From: Peptococcaceae bacterium UBA6116
Lineage (GTDB): Bacteria > Bacillota > Desulfitobacteriia > Desulfitobacteriales > Syntrophobotulaceae
Length of the DNA stretch: 55,852 nt
Assembly: GCA_002423425.1 (NCBI GenBank)
Contig: DIWC01000028.1
Location: 1-55,852 of the forward strand
Direction: 5' to 3'
Numbering within the stretch: position 1 is the stretch's first letter; each line of letters begins with the position of its first letter. The notes under the pieces were generated by a model. It ran no database searches. It saw nothing but the letters and a program-made list of their open reading frames with translations, and was not told where the DNA came from. Position numbers and translations under genes: made by a program. Shown piece by piece: positions 24,536 through 33,644 of this stretch.

Positions 24536-25643
24536 CTAAGCCTTACCGGCATTATGCTGCAAACAGGAAGAAATGAACTGATCAATCTCACCATCCATGA
24601 CTGCATTAACATTACCGGTTTCGACGTTGGTTCTGTGATCCTTAACCATACTATAGGGATGAAAAACATAAGACCTTATTTGGCTTCCCCAGGCGATATC
24701 ATTTTGTTCGCCGCGAATATCTGATATTTCTTCTTCTTGTTGCTTCCTTTTGAGTTCCAAGAGCCTGGCCTTAAGAATACGCATACAATAGGCCCTGTTT
24801 TGAATCTGAGATCTCTCGCTCTGGCATTGGACGATGATACCTGAAGGAATATGGGTGATCCTCACTGCAGAATCGGTTTTATTGACATGCTGTCCTCCTG
24901 CCCCGCTGGAACGGTAGGTATCGACTTTTAGTTCCTCCGGATCTATCGTTATTTCCATGTCTTCATCGACCTCAGGGATAACATCAACCGAAGCAAAGGA
25001 AGTATGCCTTCGTCCGGAGGCATCAAACGGGGAAATTCTAACTAAGCGGTGTACCCCTTTCTCACACTTGGCATACCCATAAGCGTTTTCTCCGTCCAGC
25101 GAAAAAGTAACACTTTTGATTCCGGCTTCTTCACCCGGAAGCAGATCAAGCGTCTCGACCTTATATCCTCTGCGTTCACCCCAACGCACATACATCCTAT
25201 AAAGCATCTGGACCCAATCTTGGGATTCAGTACCCCCGGCACCTGAGTGTAAAGTTATAATGGCATTATTGCGGTCATAAGCCCCGCTTAAGAGGATTTC
25301 CAGTTCGAGCTGGTTAAAGCGGCCGTTAAGCCCTTTGACAGCCTTATCTATTTCTGCTTCCAGGGATGAATCATCCTCTTCCACAGCTATTTCCCAAAGA
25401 GTTGCCGTATCTTCAATTTCGCGTTCCAATTCCTCATAGACTTGGACTTTATCTTTTTGATGCGTTAATTTTTGCATCACTTTTTGAGCAGAAGCAGGGT
25501 CGTTCCAAAAATTGCCTTTGCTAATCTCCATCTCCAACTGTTCTATTTTACCCTGACGTACAGCAAAGTCAAAGAGAAACCCTCAAATCTGCTAAACGCA
25601 CTTTTAGATTCTCAATTTCTTTTTTCCACTCACTAAGCATCAT
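24536..25643 (-). CDS. prfB: Peptide chain release factor 2, made by programmed +1 frameshift
   Basis: RF2 (about 368 aa after recoding) ends translation at UAA and UGA. Translation starts at one of two tandem ATG codons (25643/25640) and reads 24 codons to an in-frame TGA at 25571-25569 in the context CTT-TGA-C. A +1 shift continues in the long frame with DFAVRQGK. Further on it shows SPF in RISPFDASGRRHTSF (stop-codon recognition) and GGQ in SSGAGGQHVNKT (peptide release). An AGGG Shine-Dalgarno-like word precedes the slippery codon. Autoregulation by RF2 level is established for this family. It is not a sequencing error or pseudogene. Confidence 0.96.
25568..25585 (-). promoter_or_regulatory. 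prfB recoding site
   Basis: The minus strand reads TTGAGGGTTTCTCTTTGAC: internal AGGG, slippery CTT, UGA and C, the standard RF2 frameshift cassette with a slightly weaker Shine-Dalgarno word than the common AGGGGG. Confidence 0.9.
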
Positions 25644-25704
25644 ATCACCCCTAATTTTTTACCGGATCAATCTCAGTCTACCCTGATTCAATCCCTTTTA
25701 CTAC

Positions 25705-28212
25705 TTAACTGTTTGCTCCACAGCATCTTTTATATTTTTTCCCACTGCCACAGGGACAGGGATCATTACGCCCAATTTGTTCTCCTATCCGGCGAGGTGT
25801 CTTAACCGGCGGTTCTTCCTCATAACGGTTTTCAGAGACCTTTTGCGGTTGTTCGGGTACTTGAGTAGTAATTCTGGGACTAACCCTCATCATATAGGTT
25901 GCGACATCCTCCTGGATTGCCTCAATCATACCCTGGAACATATCAAACGCCTCATTGCGGTATTCAATAAGCGGATCTTTTTGGCCATAAGCGCGAAGTC
26001 CTATTCCTTCACGCAGGCTGTCCATAGCATCAAGATGATCCTTCCAGCGCGTATCCACAACCTGGAGCACTACTGCCCGTTCTATCCCGCGCATTACATC
26101 AGATCCAAACTGTTCTTCGCGTGTCTCGTACAATTCTCTTACTTTGTCAATAAGGAGTTCTTCGACTTCGTCTTTAGATAGATTAGCAATCTGTTCCGGA
26201 GTAAAATCATGATCAGGTATAATTACATTGTCAACATATTCCGAAAAACTTGTTAAATCCCATTCCTCGGTATAAGGACTATGACCGCTGTAGCGCGCAA
26301 TAGTATCGGTAATAACCTTCTCAATCATCTCCAATATCTGGTCCTTAAGACTTTCACCGGTAAGAACTGACCGCCTTTGGGAATAAATAATCTCACGTTG
26401 TTTGTTCATGACGTCATCATAGTTCAAAACATGTTTCCGAATATCAAAGTTGCGGTTTTCTACCCTTTTCTGAGCAGTTTCAATACTTTTACTTACTATC
26501 CTAGATTCTACCGGAACACTATCGTCCATACCAAGCCGGTCCATAAGTCCGGCAATGTTATCACCGCCAAACAGTCTCATAAGATCATCATCAAGGGATA
26601 TATAAAACTGGGAAGATCCCGGGTCTCCCTGACGTCCGGAGCGTCCTCTTAACTGATTATCAATCCTTCGGGATTCGTGTCTTTCAGTTCCAATAATATG
26701 CAGGCCCCCGAGTCCCTTAACCCCCTGACCAAGCACAATATCTGTTCCACGGCCTGCCATATTTGTGGCAATTGTTACCATAGATGGTTCCCCGGCTTTG
26801 GCAATAATTTGAGCTTCCTGTTCATGGAATTTAGCATTTAAAACCTGATGAGGAACGCCCTTCTTCTTGAGAAGTCCACTAAGCGTTTCTGATTTCTCAA
26901 TAGAGATTGTCCCTACAAGAACAGGTTGGTCTTGGGAATGCTTAGAAATAATATCTTCAACAACAGCATTGAACTTGCCTTCTTCCGTACGATAAATAAT
27001 ATCAGGAAGATCCTGTCTGATCATTGGCAAATTTGTCGGAACTTCTACTACGTCCAAGTGGTAGATATTTATAAACTCTTGTTCCTCCGTCTTGGCAGTA
27101 CCTGTCATTCCGGACAGTTTTTTGTACATCCGGAAATAGTTCTGAAAAGTAATGGTGGCCAGAGTCTGGGATTCCCTTTCGATTTTAACATTTTCTTTCG
27201 CTTCTATAGCCTGATGCAGTCCTTCACTGTATCTGCGGCCAAACATCAGACGCCCGGTAAATTCATCAACAATAATTACTTGCCCGTCCTTTACAACATA
27301 GTCCCGGTCTAATCTAAAAAGGGTATGGGCTTTCAACGCCTGATTTACGTGATGGGCAATTTCATTATGAAGATCATCATAAAGATTATCTACCCCAAGC
27401 ATAGTTTCAACTCTGGATACCCCTTTTTCGGTTAGTGTAACAACCCTGTCTTTTTCATTAACATGATAATCGTCCTCGATTTTTAGACGGGGAATTACTT
27501 TAGCTACCCGATAATATAACTCGGTAGGTTTGTCAGCCTCGCCGGAGATAATCAACGGAGTTCTGGCTTCATCAATCAGAATTGAATCTACTTCGTCGAC
27601 AATCGCATAGTTCAGTTCTCTTTGAACAAGAGCCTGCGGATTAACAGACATGTTATCTCTAAGATAATCAAAACCGAATTCATTATTTGTACCATAAGTG
27701 ATATCAGCCAGATAACTCTCCCTGCGCTGATCATGGTCAATCCCGTGGACAATAAGTCCTACGGACATGCCCAAAAACTTATAGACCTGACCCATCCACT
27801 CCGAGTCACGTGATGCCAGGTAATCGTTAACCGTAATAATATGAACACCTTTTCCGCTCAGAGCATTAAGATAAGCAGGCAGGGTAGAAACTAAAGTTTT
27901 GCCTTCACCTGTTTTCATTTCCGAAATACGACCGTCATGGAGAACCATACCTCCGATTAGCTGAACATCGTAATGCCTTTGACCCAATACCCTTTTTGCC
28001 GCTTCTCTGACCACGGAAAAAGCTTCTGACATGATTTCGTCCAAAGTTTCCCCTGCCTCAAGTCTCTGACGAAATTCTTGAGTTTTAGCTGCTAATTGAT
28101 TATCGGATAATTTTTCGATCTCCGGTTCCCATTGGTTAACTTTCTCTATTTTTTTTAGGTATTTTTTTATGTCTCTGGCATTATCATCAAATAAATTCTT
28201 TAATAAACCCAT
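25705..28212 (-). CDS. secA: Preprotein translocase ATPase SecA
   Basis: The 835-aa motor drives proteins through SecYEG. Motifs: GMVLHDGRISEMKTGEGKTL (Walker A, near 95), VDEVDSILIDEARTPL (Walker B), TNMAGRGTDIVLG and GRSGRQGDPGSSQFY (helicase motifs), plus the preprotein cross-linking and scaffold regions. The last 20 residues hold the zinc-binding SEC-C motif CPCGSGKKYKRCC, which contacts SecB-like or ribosomal partners. The length is normal for Firmicutes. The ATG at 28212 follows AAGGTGGACC; the longer upstream frame has no support. It lies 60 bp upstream of prfB, an arrangement common in Firmicutes (secA-prfB). Confidence 0.97.
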   Translation of the reverse strand: MGLLKNLFDDNARDIKKYLKKIEKVNQWEPEIEKLSDNQLAAKTQEFRQRLEAGETLDEIMSEAFSVVREAAKRVLGQRHYDVQLIGGMVLHDGRISEMKTGEGKTLVSTLPAYLNALSGKGVHIITVNDYLASRDSEWMGQVYKFLGMSVGLIVHGIDHDQRRESYLADITYGTNNEFGFDYLRDNMSVNPQALVQRELNYAIVDEVDSILIDEARTPLIISGEADKPTELYYRVAKVIPRLKIEDDYHVNEKDRVVTLTEKGVSRVETMLGVDNLYDDLHNEIAHHVNQALKAHTLFRLDRDYVVKDGQVIIVDEFTGRLMFGRRYSEGLHQAIEAKENVKIERESQTLATITFQNYFRMYKKLSGMTGTAKTEEQEFINIYHLDVVEVPTNLPMIRQDLPDIIYRTEEGKFNAVVEDIISKHSQDQPVLVGTISIEKSETLSGLLKKKGVPHQVLNAKFHEQEAQIIAKAGEPSMVTIATNMAGRGTDIVLGQGVKGLGGLHIIGTERHESRRIDNQLRGRSGRQGDPGSSQFYISLDDDLMRLFGGDNIAGLMDRLGMDDSVPVESRIVSKSIETAQKRVENRNFDIRKHVLNYDDVMNKQREIIYSQRRSVLTGESLKDQILEMIEKVITDTIARYSGHSPYTEEWDLTSFSEYVDNVIIPDHDFTPEQIANLSKDEVEELLIDKVRELYETREEQFGSDVMRGIERAVVLQVVDTRWKDHLDAMDSLREGIGLRAYGQKDPLIEYRNEAFDMFQGMIEAIQEDVATYMMRVSPRITTQVPEQPQKVSENRYEEEPPVKTPRRIGEQIGRNDPCPCGSGKKYKRCCGANS

Positions 28213-28334
28213 ATGGTCCACCTTTCTTAAACCATAGAAATATAAGTGAAAGTCAGGACAAACATCACTATGGTATCTTATTATTCTAACACTCCATAAG
28301 ATAACGTTCAACCTGTCCTTTAACTACTCACCCA

Positions 28335-28363
28335 ATAAAAAGGATACCTCTTTTGAGGTATCC
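28335..28363 (-). terminator. Terminator after hpf
   Basis: GGATACCTC and GAGGTATCC form a perfect 9-bp stem with a TTTT loop (28342-28363), followed by TTTTTATT on the minus strand. It separates hpf from secA. Confidence 0.85.
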
Positions 28364-28387
28364 CCATTTAGGCAAAACAGGAATTTG

Positions 28388-28918
28388 TTAGAACTCGGGC
28401 TCTAATAGACCATACCCCCCATGCTTTCGCTTATATACTACACTCATTTGTTCTGTTTCGGAATTTACAAACACATAGAAGCTATGACCAATAAGATTCA
28501 TCTGCATAACAGCCTCCTCCACCGACATTAGTTGAGCATAAAATCTTTTGGTTTTAACGATATCGTCTTGGTCATAAATTTCTTCCTCGGCTTCAGGCAT
28601 AAAGTTCAATCCATCTTTTATGGCCTTGAGCCTTTTTTTTCCTATCCGCTTACGATATTTTTCCATCTGCCTCTCAAGCTTATCGATGACCAGATCTATT
28701 GAAGAATACATATCCTCCGTTTCTTCTTCACCTCTGAGAATAAACCCATTAAGAGGGGCGGTTACTTCAACTCTTTGTCTTTCTTTTTCTACGGACAATG
28801 TCACTTGGATGTCGGCAAAATCATCAGAGTACTTTTCAAGTTTACCAACTCTTTTTTCTGCGTAATCTTTCAGGGCATCTGTAACCTTGAACTGTTTTCC
28901 ACGAACATTAATCTTCAT
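28388..28918 (-). CDS. hpf: Ribosome hibernation promoting factor, long form
   Basis: The 176-aa protein has an N-terminal HPF/RaiA domain (KINVRGKQFKVTDALKDYAE ... QVTLSVEKERQRVEVTAPL, residues 1-100) and a C-terminal dimerisation domain (KTKRFYAQLMSVEEAVMQMN ... SFYVFVNSETEQMSVVYKRK, about 122-170). Long-form HPF pairs 70S ribosomes into inactive 100S dimers in resting Firmicutes cells. The ATG at 28918 follows AAAGGGGTTGGG; the upstream extension has no family match. It is monocistronic, closed by a strong terminator, and commonly adjacent to secA in this phylum. Confidence 0.95.
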   Translation of the reverse strand: MKINVRGKQFKVTDALKDYAEKRVGKLEKYSDDFADIQVTLSVEKERQRVEVTAPLNGFILRGEEETEDMYSSIDLVIDKLERQMEKYRKRIGKKRLKAIKDGLNFMPEAEEEIYDQDDIVKTKRFYAQLMSVEEAVMQMNLIGHSFYVFVNSETEQMSVVYKRKHGGYGLLEPEF

Positions 28919-29164
28919 TGGCCCAACCCCTTTCGTCTGATAATATATTAAATATTCATCTTTATAAGTTAAATTCCTGCTACCCAAGTATAGAAACAAA
29001 GTATATTATTGCCAAAAAAAAAGAAAACATCCAGTAGGGGACATCAAGTCAAAGAATGCTTCCTTCTTATTTCTTTTAAAAACTGTTGCTTTCTACAATA
29101 CTTTTTAGGCTTTTTTTAAATTCCGAAAAAAATACTTCTAATTTGATTTGTTTTAATGTGCCTA

Positions 29165-29243
29165 AAAGTTATGCACAACAGGCTGTGGATATTGTGCATA
29201 ACTTTACTTTTTAGCATCTGCTTTAATTCCCCGCTGTGGATAA
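29165..29243. promoter_or_regulatory. Cluster of DnaA boxes with a perfect inverted repeat
   Basis: Within the gene-free stretch 29000-29373 four DnaA-box-like 9-mers occur: TTATGCACA (29169-29177), TGTGGATAT (29184-29192), TGTGCATAA (29193-29201) and the consensus TGTGGATAA (29235-29243). The first and third belong to a perfect 14-bp inverted repeat (AAAGTTATGCACAA at 29165-29178 and its complement at 29192-29205). AT-rich DNA follows on the right. The dnaA and dnaN genes are absent, so this is more likely a DnaA-titration or regulatory site than the replication origin. Confidence 0.55.
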
Positions 29244-29373
29244 ATTTGTGAAGAGAAATTTTGTTATATATTTTGCTATTATTAATTAGTTCCATAGTCC
29301 TACTACTTTTTTTCGATTTTATACTTTTTAGGGCAATATTCACTTTATTTCTTAATAAATATTACATTTTTTG

Positions 29374-30102
29374 TCAATATCCCTCCTTTCCGGCACCAAG
29401 ACAAAAAGCATAAATAGCTTTGGCTTTATTATTTCTTAAAATACGGGCACATTCATCAATTGTTGCCCCTGTAGTAATAACATCATCGACCAGCCATATT
29501 ATTTTTTCTGCAATATTGGCATGGGGTTTAAGTCCAAAAGCATTGCGAATATTATTTATCCTCTCGTATCGCCCAAACGAAATCTGGGGTCTTGTATCCT
29601 CGAAACGAACAAGATTATCCTGGACACTTATTCCCAAATTTCTGCCTAGAATAGAGGCCAAAACCTCTGCCTGATTAAACCCTCTTTGTGCCAAGCGGTT
29701 AGGATGCAGCGGAACTGGAACTATCATATCCGGAGGAGGCAGTTGTTTTACTGCCCAGGAAGTAAGATAATCCGTTAAGGCGATCAGCAAATAGGGCTGT
29801 CCTTTATACTTGATGTTATGAATAAACTCCTTCCAAGCCCCGTCATAATAACCTACTGCGGTAACTTTGCTTAGCCCCTTCGGACCTTTGCCTGCTTGAC
29901 AGTCCTGACAGTGCGTAAACTCGTTTCCTGTTAACTTGCCGCAGGAAACACAGCGCCTTAGTTCAGTCCGGAAATATTCCTCTCTACAGCTTTGACACAC
30001 CGCTTCTATCGATTTTTTACCACACAACCGACAATTATCATTTTCCTCGTACCAAATAAGTTTGGTAATCTCCTTGGCCTTGGTAAAAAATATGCTAGCC
30101 AT
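29374..30102 (-). CDS. comFC: ComFC-family phosphoribosyltransferase-like competence protein
   Basis: The 242-aa protein has an N-terminal four-cysteine zinc ribbon (CRLCGKK...CQSCREE and CVSCGK...CQDCQAG) and a C-terminal phosphoribosyltransferase fold with IIWLVDDVITTGATIDECAR. ComFC/GntX proteins work with ComFA in DNA uptake, probably handling incoming single strands in the cytoplasm. The ATG at 30102 overlaps the end of comFA; an in-frame GTG at 30117 is an alternative. The downstream gap carries the DnaA-box cluster. Confidence 0.9.
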   Translation of the reverse strand: MASIFFTKAKEITKLIWYEENDNCRLCGKKSIEAVCQSCREEYFRTELRRCVSCGKLTGNEFTHCQDCQAGKGPKGLSKVTAVGYYDGAWKEFIHNIKYKGQPYLLIALTDYLTSWAVKQLPPPDMIVPVPLHPNRLAQRGFNQAEVLASILGRNLGISVQDNLVRFEDTRPQISFGRYERINNIRNAFGLKPHANIAEKIIWLVDDVITTGATIDECARILRNNKAKAIYAFCLGAGKEGY

Positions 30103-31816
30103 GGATAAAACCCCCACTAATAGCTAATGTGTTTTGTTCATTGATCCAATTAATAGCTGTCTTCATTGCCCTGGTTTTGCTCCTGGCAAGAAATATTGTC
30201 CTTCCCGATGGACACGCTGCTGTCCTTCCTGTTCGGCCGGCCATTTGAACTAGAGACCTGACATCATAGAGCTTATGGTCGGCATATAACACTGCTACCT
30301 GAACTCCATGTATTGTTACTCCTCTTTCTAAAATTGAAGTGCAGACTAAGATATCACAATTCCCGGAACTAAAGGCAGAGACCTTCCTTTTCCTCTCTGG
30401 GTCGGAACTCCAGCTTCCTTCAATTTTTTTGTCCCTTAATATCAACTTTAATACTTTGACCCATTCCGTAACCAGTGCAACCGTCGGTACAAATACAATC
30501 AACTGCCCTATTAGCGCTAATTCCCTTAAAGCTTCACAAATGGCGGATAAGGAATTATGTCGAAGCAGATCCTGTCCCGAAACATTCGCCTGAAGTTTAA
30601 TTTTAAGTATCTCCGGTACTGGCACGAGATAGCCATGAAATCTTGCCGGTAGTCTGATAAGCCGGCATTCTTGGCGCGCTACTTTTTCCAGGATGACATT
30701 GGAAGGAGTGGCTGTCAGATATATTATCTTTCCATTTTCTTTGGTGGCCTTTCTCATTCCGTACTCTAAAACCTTATTGCCGGCATAGGGATAAGCATCA
30801 ATCTCATCGAAAATAACGAGATGGAATGAGCGGTAAAATCTTAATACCTGGTGAGTAGTGGCAACCGTAAGCAAAGATCCCGCCCAATCCGGCTGTACCG
30901 CCCCGCTTAAGATTTTAACCTTATATGGACTGAAGTGTCTTTGCAGGCGGGGCTGAATGTCATGAACTACATCTTGACGCGGAGCGGCGAAAAGCACACT
31001 CTTACCCTCCTGAAGGTATTCTCTGATTAATGGAAAAGTTATTTCCGTTTTTCCCGCTCCACAGGCTGCCCAAACCAAAGTCTCATTGACCTCCCGGCTC
31101 CGGGAATAATTCATTAATTCCTGCGCAGCATGGCTCTGGGCATTTGTAAATTGCCAATCTAACCCGGGCCAGTCTTCCTTTACTAAATCCACAGTTAAAA
31201 TAGTATTCTCAGCTTGGAGTTTTTGCCGAAAGAGTACTTGCAGAGAAGTAAGCGCCCCAATGCTTTTACAGCCGAGACAGGTAGCCGTATCCCCATATTG
31301 TGATGGCCATACTTCGCAATGATCGTCTCCACAGCGTTCACACCGCCAGGTATTTTTCCCCCGATACAAACACGGTACCCATTCTCCGTTTTTCAGAACA
31401 ACCGCTTTGTGCAGAATTATCAAGACTTCAATTGAGCTAAGGCCAAGGGCCTTGGCAAGCAAAGAGCATTCCCCCTCTGACAATTGACGGCCTTTAGTCA
31501 TTATCAGAAGCCTTGGTAACATATCTTTTTCCTTGAGTGTCTTAAGACAGTCTTCATAGTACGGAGAATTGCCGTCAATATCCAGCCATTTTGGTTGCCC
31601 TGTAATTACACTTCCGTCTTTTTTTAAGGCAAGGATGATTTCCTGCCTAATATGATTTTCCGATGAGTTGTCTTCTTTCCCGAAGTACCGTTCTAAAAAC
31701 TCCAGGGGAAGTCCCGGAGACAGATATCTGACTGCCCCCTTTAAGAGCTTGTCCACTGCAGGGACAGGAGAAAAATTAAGCTCCCCATGATTATTCATCA
31801 CAATATAAAAAAGCAT
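30095..31816 (-). CDS. comFA: ComFA-type ATP-dependent DNA helicase/translocase
   Basis: The 573-aa superfamily 2 ATPase drives single-stranded DNA import in competence. It has a four-cysteine zinc motif (CERCGDDHC ... CLGCKS, about residues 150-180), Walker A WAACGAGKTEITFPL near 249, motif II VIFDEIDAYPYAG, motif III LTATPS and motif VI QMAGRTGRT. The N-terminal 140 residues include a variable region. The length is longer than in Bacillus (about 460 aa) but normal for Clostridia. The ATG at 31816 follows GGAGGAGGAAA and overlaps the 141-aa gene upstream by 26 bp. Its last bases overlap comFC, giving a tight leftward operon. Confidence 0.9.
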   Translation of the reverse strand: MLFYIVMNNHGELNFSPVPAVDKLLKGAVRYLSPGLPLEFLERYFGKEDNSSENHIRQEIILALKKDGSVITGQPKWLDIDGNSPYYEDCLKTLKEKDMLPRLLIMTKGRQLSEGECSLLAKALGLSSIEVLIILHKAVVLKNGEWVPCLYRGKNTWRCERCGDDHCEVWPSQYGDTATCLGCKSIGALTSLQVLFRQKLQAENTILTVDLVKEDWPGLDWQFTNAQSHAAQELMNYSRSREVNETLVWAACGAGKTEITFPLIREYLQEGKSVLFAAPRQDVVHDIQPRLQRHFSPYKVKILSGAVQPDWAGSLLTVATTHQVLRFYRSFHLVIFDEIDAYPYAGNKVLEYGMRKATKENGKIIYLTATPSNVILEKVARQECRLIRLPARFHGYLVPVPEILKIKLQANVSGQDLLRHNSLSAICEALRELALIGQLIVFVPTVALVTEWVKVLKLILRDKKIEGSWSSDPERKRKVSAFSSGNCDILVCTSILERGVTIHGVQVAVLYADHKLYDVRSLVQMAGRTGRTAACPSGRTIFLARSKTRAMKTAINWINEQNTLAISGGFIHG

Positions 31817-32216
31817 TTTCCTCCTCCTTTTCCTCCTTACAAAAGTTTACGGTTAAGCCTGAAAAACGATTTTCCATCCTCATCTTTGTTTTTTCTTTTT
31901 CCGTTTCTTTAATTCCATTGGCAGCTGATACACAGACATTCATTTCAATACTATCAATTTTTGTTTTTTTTGATTTCCTTATCATGTATACTTCTTTTTC
32001 AATTTCGGTGTAAATAAATTCCCACGCTTCAATATTAAGGGTCACGGGGATGGTTGCTTCATTCTGCACTTCTTTATCCCCTCTCCTCCTATACATATTC
32101 TTTATTTTCTGAGTAGTTGAAGTTGATAGCCGCAACTCGTAATGTCCTGCAATAAACCACAGGCTAAGGACAACTACCGAAAAAAATATGTAAACTCCTA
32201 TACTCACTTTCCACAC
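31791..32216 (-). CDS. Hypothetical protein with N-terminal membrane anchor
   Basis: The 141-aa protein starts with a hydrophobic helix (VSIGVYIFFSVVVLSLWFIAG, shown as two parts in the membrane: about residues 4-24), then a soluble, lysine- and glutamate-rich domain with ATIPVTLNIEAWEFIYTEIE. The C-terminus is very charged (CKEEKEEENAF). It overlaps comFA by 26 bp and so is probably co-translated with it. I do not recognise the family. The GTG start at 32216 has only a weak ribosome site (GGGCGGG); a second GTG nine bases further on is an alternative. A role in competence is suggested only by position. Confidence 0.5.
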   Translation of the reverse strand: MWKVSIGVYIFFSVVVLSLWFIAGHYELRLSTSTTQKIKNMYRRRGDKEVQNEATIPVTLNIEAWEFIYTEIEKEVYMIRKSKKTKIDSIEMNVCVSAANGIKETEKEKTKMRMENRFSGLTVNFCKEEKEEENAFLYCDE

Positions 32217-32229
32217 CCGCCCTTGCGAA

Positions 32230-32291
32230 CTAATCTAACGCTTACGAGGATTCGCCCTATCTCTATGATATGCGGCGAGCGAGTGAGCTGT
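32230..32291. repeat. Hairpin in the gap before the Wzy-like gene end
   Basis: AACGCTTAC pairs imperfectly with GTGAGCTGTT, and TTCGCC with GGCGAG inside it. The word GGCGAGCGAGTGAGC resembles the GGCGAGCGAAGCACGG edge of copy A (318-333), but the arms are weaker. It may be a degenerate relative of the palindromic elements. Confidence 0.3.
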
Positions 32292-33545
32292 TCATTTACT
32301 ATACATTCCAGTCAAGAGCCAAAATAACATTCCTAACGTTCCGAAAGATATGTCGGTATCCATTAAACTATGTAGTCCAAGGTAAAGGACAGCAGTTTTG
32401 CTGCAAATTGACGTTAGGTCTTTCCCCCGGATAAGCTCTTTAAGATAGCAGATAAAACCTTTTAAACCCCAAATCCCCAGCAAGACCACTCCGGCCAGTC
32501 CTTGATTAAGCAAAACACTGCATACAGAAGAATGCGGATTAAGCGTCCAATAGGAGATAGTTTGCCTAAAGGGAAACGCAAGCCACCCCCCAGCCTCAGG
32601 AAGGAATCGAAAACTCCAGGCTAATCGTATGCTGTCAAGATAATAAACAATTCTCTCATTCAGACTAGTCCCCGTCCAATCCAACAAATGCTGTAAAGAA
32701 CTGTTAAAACGAGGATTAATTGTCCAAAATAATAGAAGCAACAGAATAAAGATTAATGACTTGCTCTCTTCCCCTGTAGTTTCCAGCTTGAATCCCAGAA
32801 ACCCTAGTGAATTGAGCGTTTTATTTTTTTCAAGGTTGAGGGTTACTTTCTTTATTGTTAATACCGCGCTAAATATTAGCAATAATACCGTCGCTGATCT
32901 TGACCCGGTACACACGATGCCAATCAAAAAAATACTGAGAAATAATAGGTTCACTTTATTTTCTTTTTGCAAAAGCAGCAATTGACAGCCGATAAATACA
33001 GCAGCTGCATTGGGATAACCAAAACATAAAGCAAATCGCCCATCCTCAGGGGGGGCTGCGGATGCCCAGATCATCTCACTACCGGGAAGCCAGGAAATTA
33101 TGGTACATATTAATGATATCAGAACAATTCTTTTTACAACTTTTTCTCTCGTTTCAACCGAACAAGCCAAACTCTTTCCCCATAGGTATATCGCCAGGAA
33201 TACCAACCAGCGGAAAGCCTCCAACCACCCTTCAATACTTCTTATCGGATGAAATAATCCAAGAAGGGAAAAAGCTATCAGCATAAGAAAAATCCCTCGG
33301 GGATCGAGCAAGATCTTATATGCGCGAAAAATTATCCGCCAATCACCAATATATTCTTTAAAGAGTGTAGTTAATTGCTCTCTGTCAAATCTAATAATTA
33401 TTGGTGTTTTTATCCATTTTAAGAGCCTGAAGATTAGTAAACCCGATCCAAAGACAAGCCATTCCCTCCAAAAAAACATACCATGGCAAATAACACTTAG
33501 TCCGAGGAAAACAGTAAATACGTCTTCTTCCCTCCACGAAGTCAA
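32292..33545 (-). CDS. O-antigen ligase/polymerase-like (Wzy_C) membrane protein
   Basis: The 417-aa polytopic membrane protein has about ten to twelve hydrophobic helices and the periplasmic-loop motif typical of the O-antigen ligase / Wzy_C family (PF04932): TLNPHSSVCSVLLNQGLAGV near residue 355. The histidine in NPHSS is the conserved family residue. Such proteins join or polymerise lipid-linked glycans outside the membrane. The TTG start at 33545 is supported by GGAGGGATAGGAT upstream. It lies next to divergent GT4 and TagA-like glycosyltransferase genes, so the three probably serve one surface polysaccharide or teichoic-acid-like polymer. Confidence 0.75.
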   Translation of the reverse strand: MTSWREEDVFTVFLGLSVICHGMFFWREWLVFGSGLLIFRLLKWIKTPIIIRFDREQLTTLFKEYIGDWRIIFRAYKILLDPRGIFLMLIAFSLLGLFHPIRSIEGWLEAFRWLVFLAIYLWGKSLACSVETREKVVKRIVLISLICTIISWLPGSEMIWASAAPPEDGRFALCFGYPNAAAVFIGCQLLLLQKENKVNLLFLSIFLIGIVCTGSRSATVLLLIFSAVLTIKKVTLNLEKNKTLNSLGFLGFKLETTGEESKSLIFILLLLLFWTINPRFNSSLQHLLDWTGTSLNERIVYYLDSIRLAWSFRFLPEAGGWLAFPFRQTISYWTLNPHSSVCSVLLNQGLAGVVLLGIWGLKGFICYLKELIRGKDLTSICSKTAVLYLGLHSLMDTDISFGTLGMLFWLLTGMYSK

Positions 33546-33644
33546 ATCCTATCCCTCCGTCAGGACTTGCAAGTCCAACCATATTTCTCTATCATATTTA
33601 TAATGACAGAGAAATATGCAAAAGTATTGGAAGAAGGTACTATA

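Noticed and set aside
25568..25573. An inactivating stop in prfB
   Set aside because: The CTT-TGA-C context with an upstream AGGG is the known RF2 recoding signal.
29165..29243. The chromosomal replication origin
   Set aside because: DnaA boxes are present, but dnaA, dnaN, recF or gyrB are not in the window, and the boxes are few. I treat it as a secondary DnaA site.
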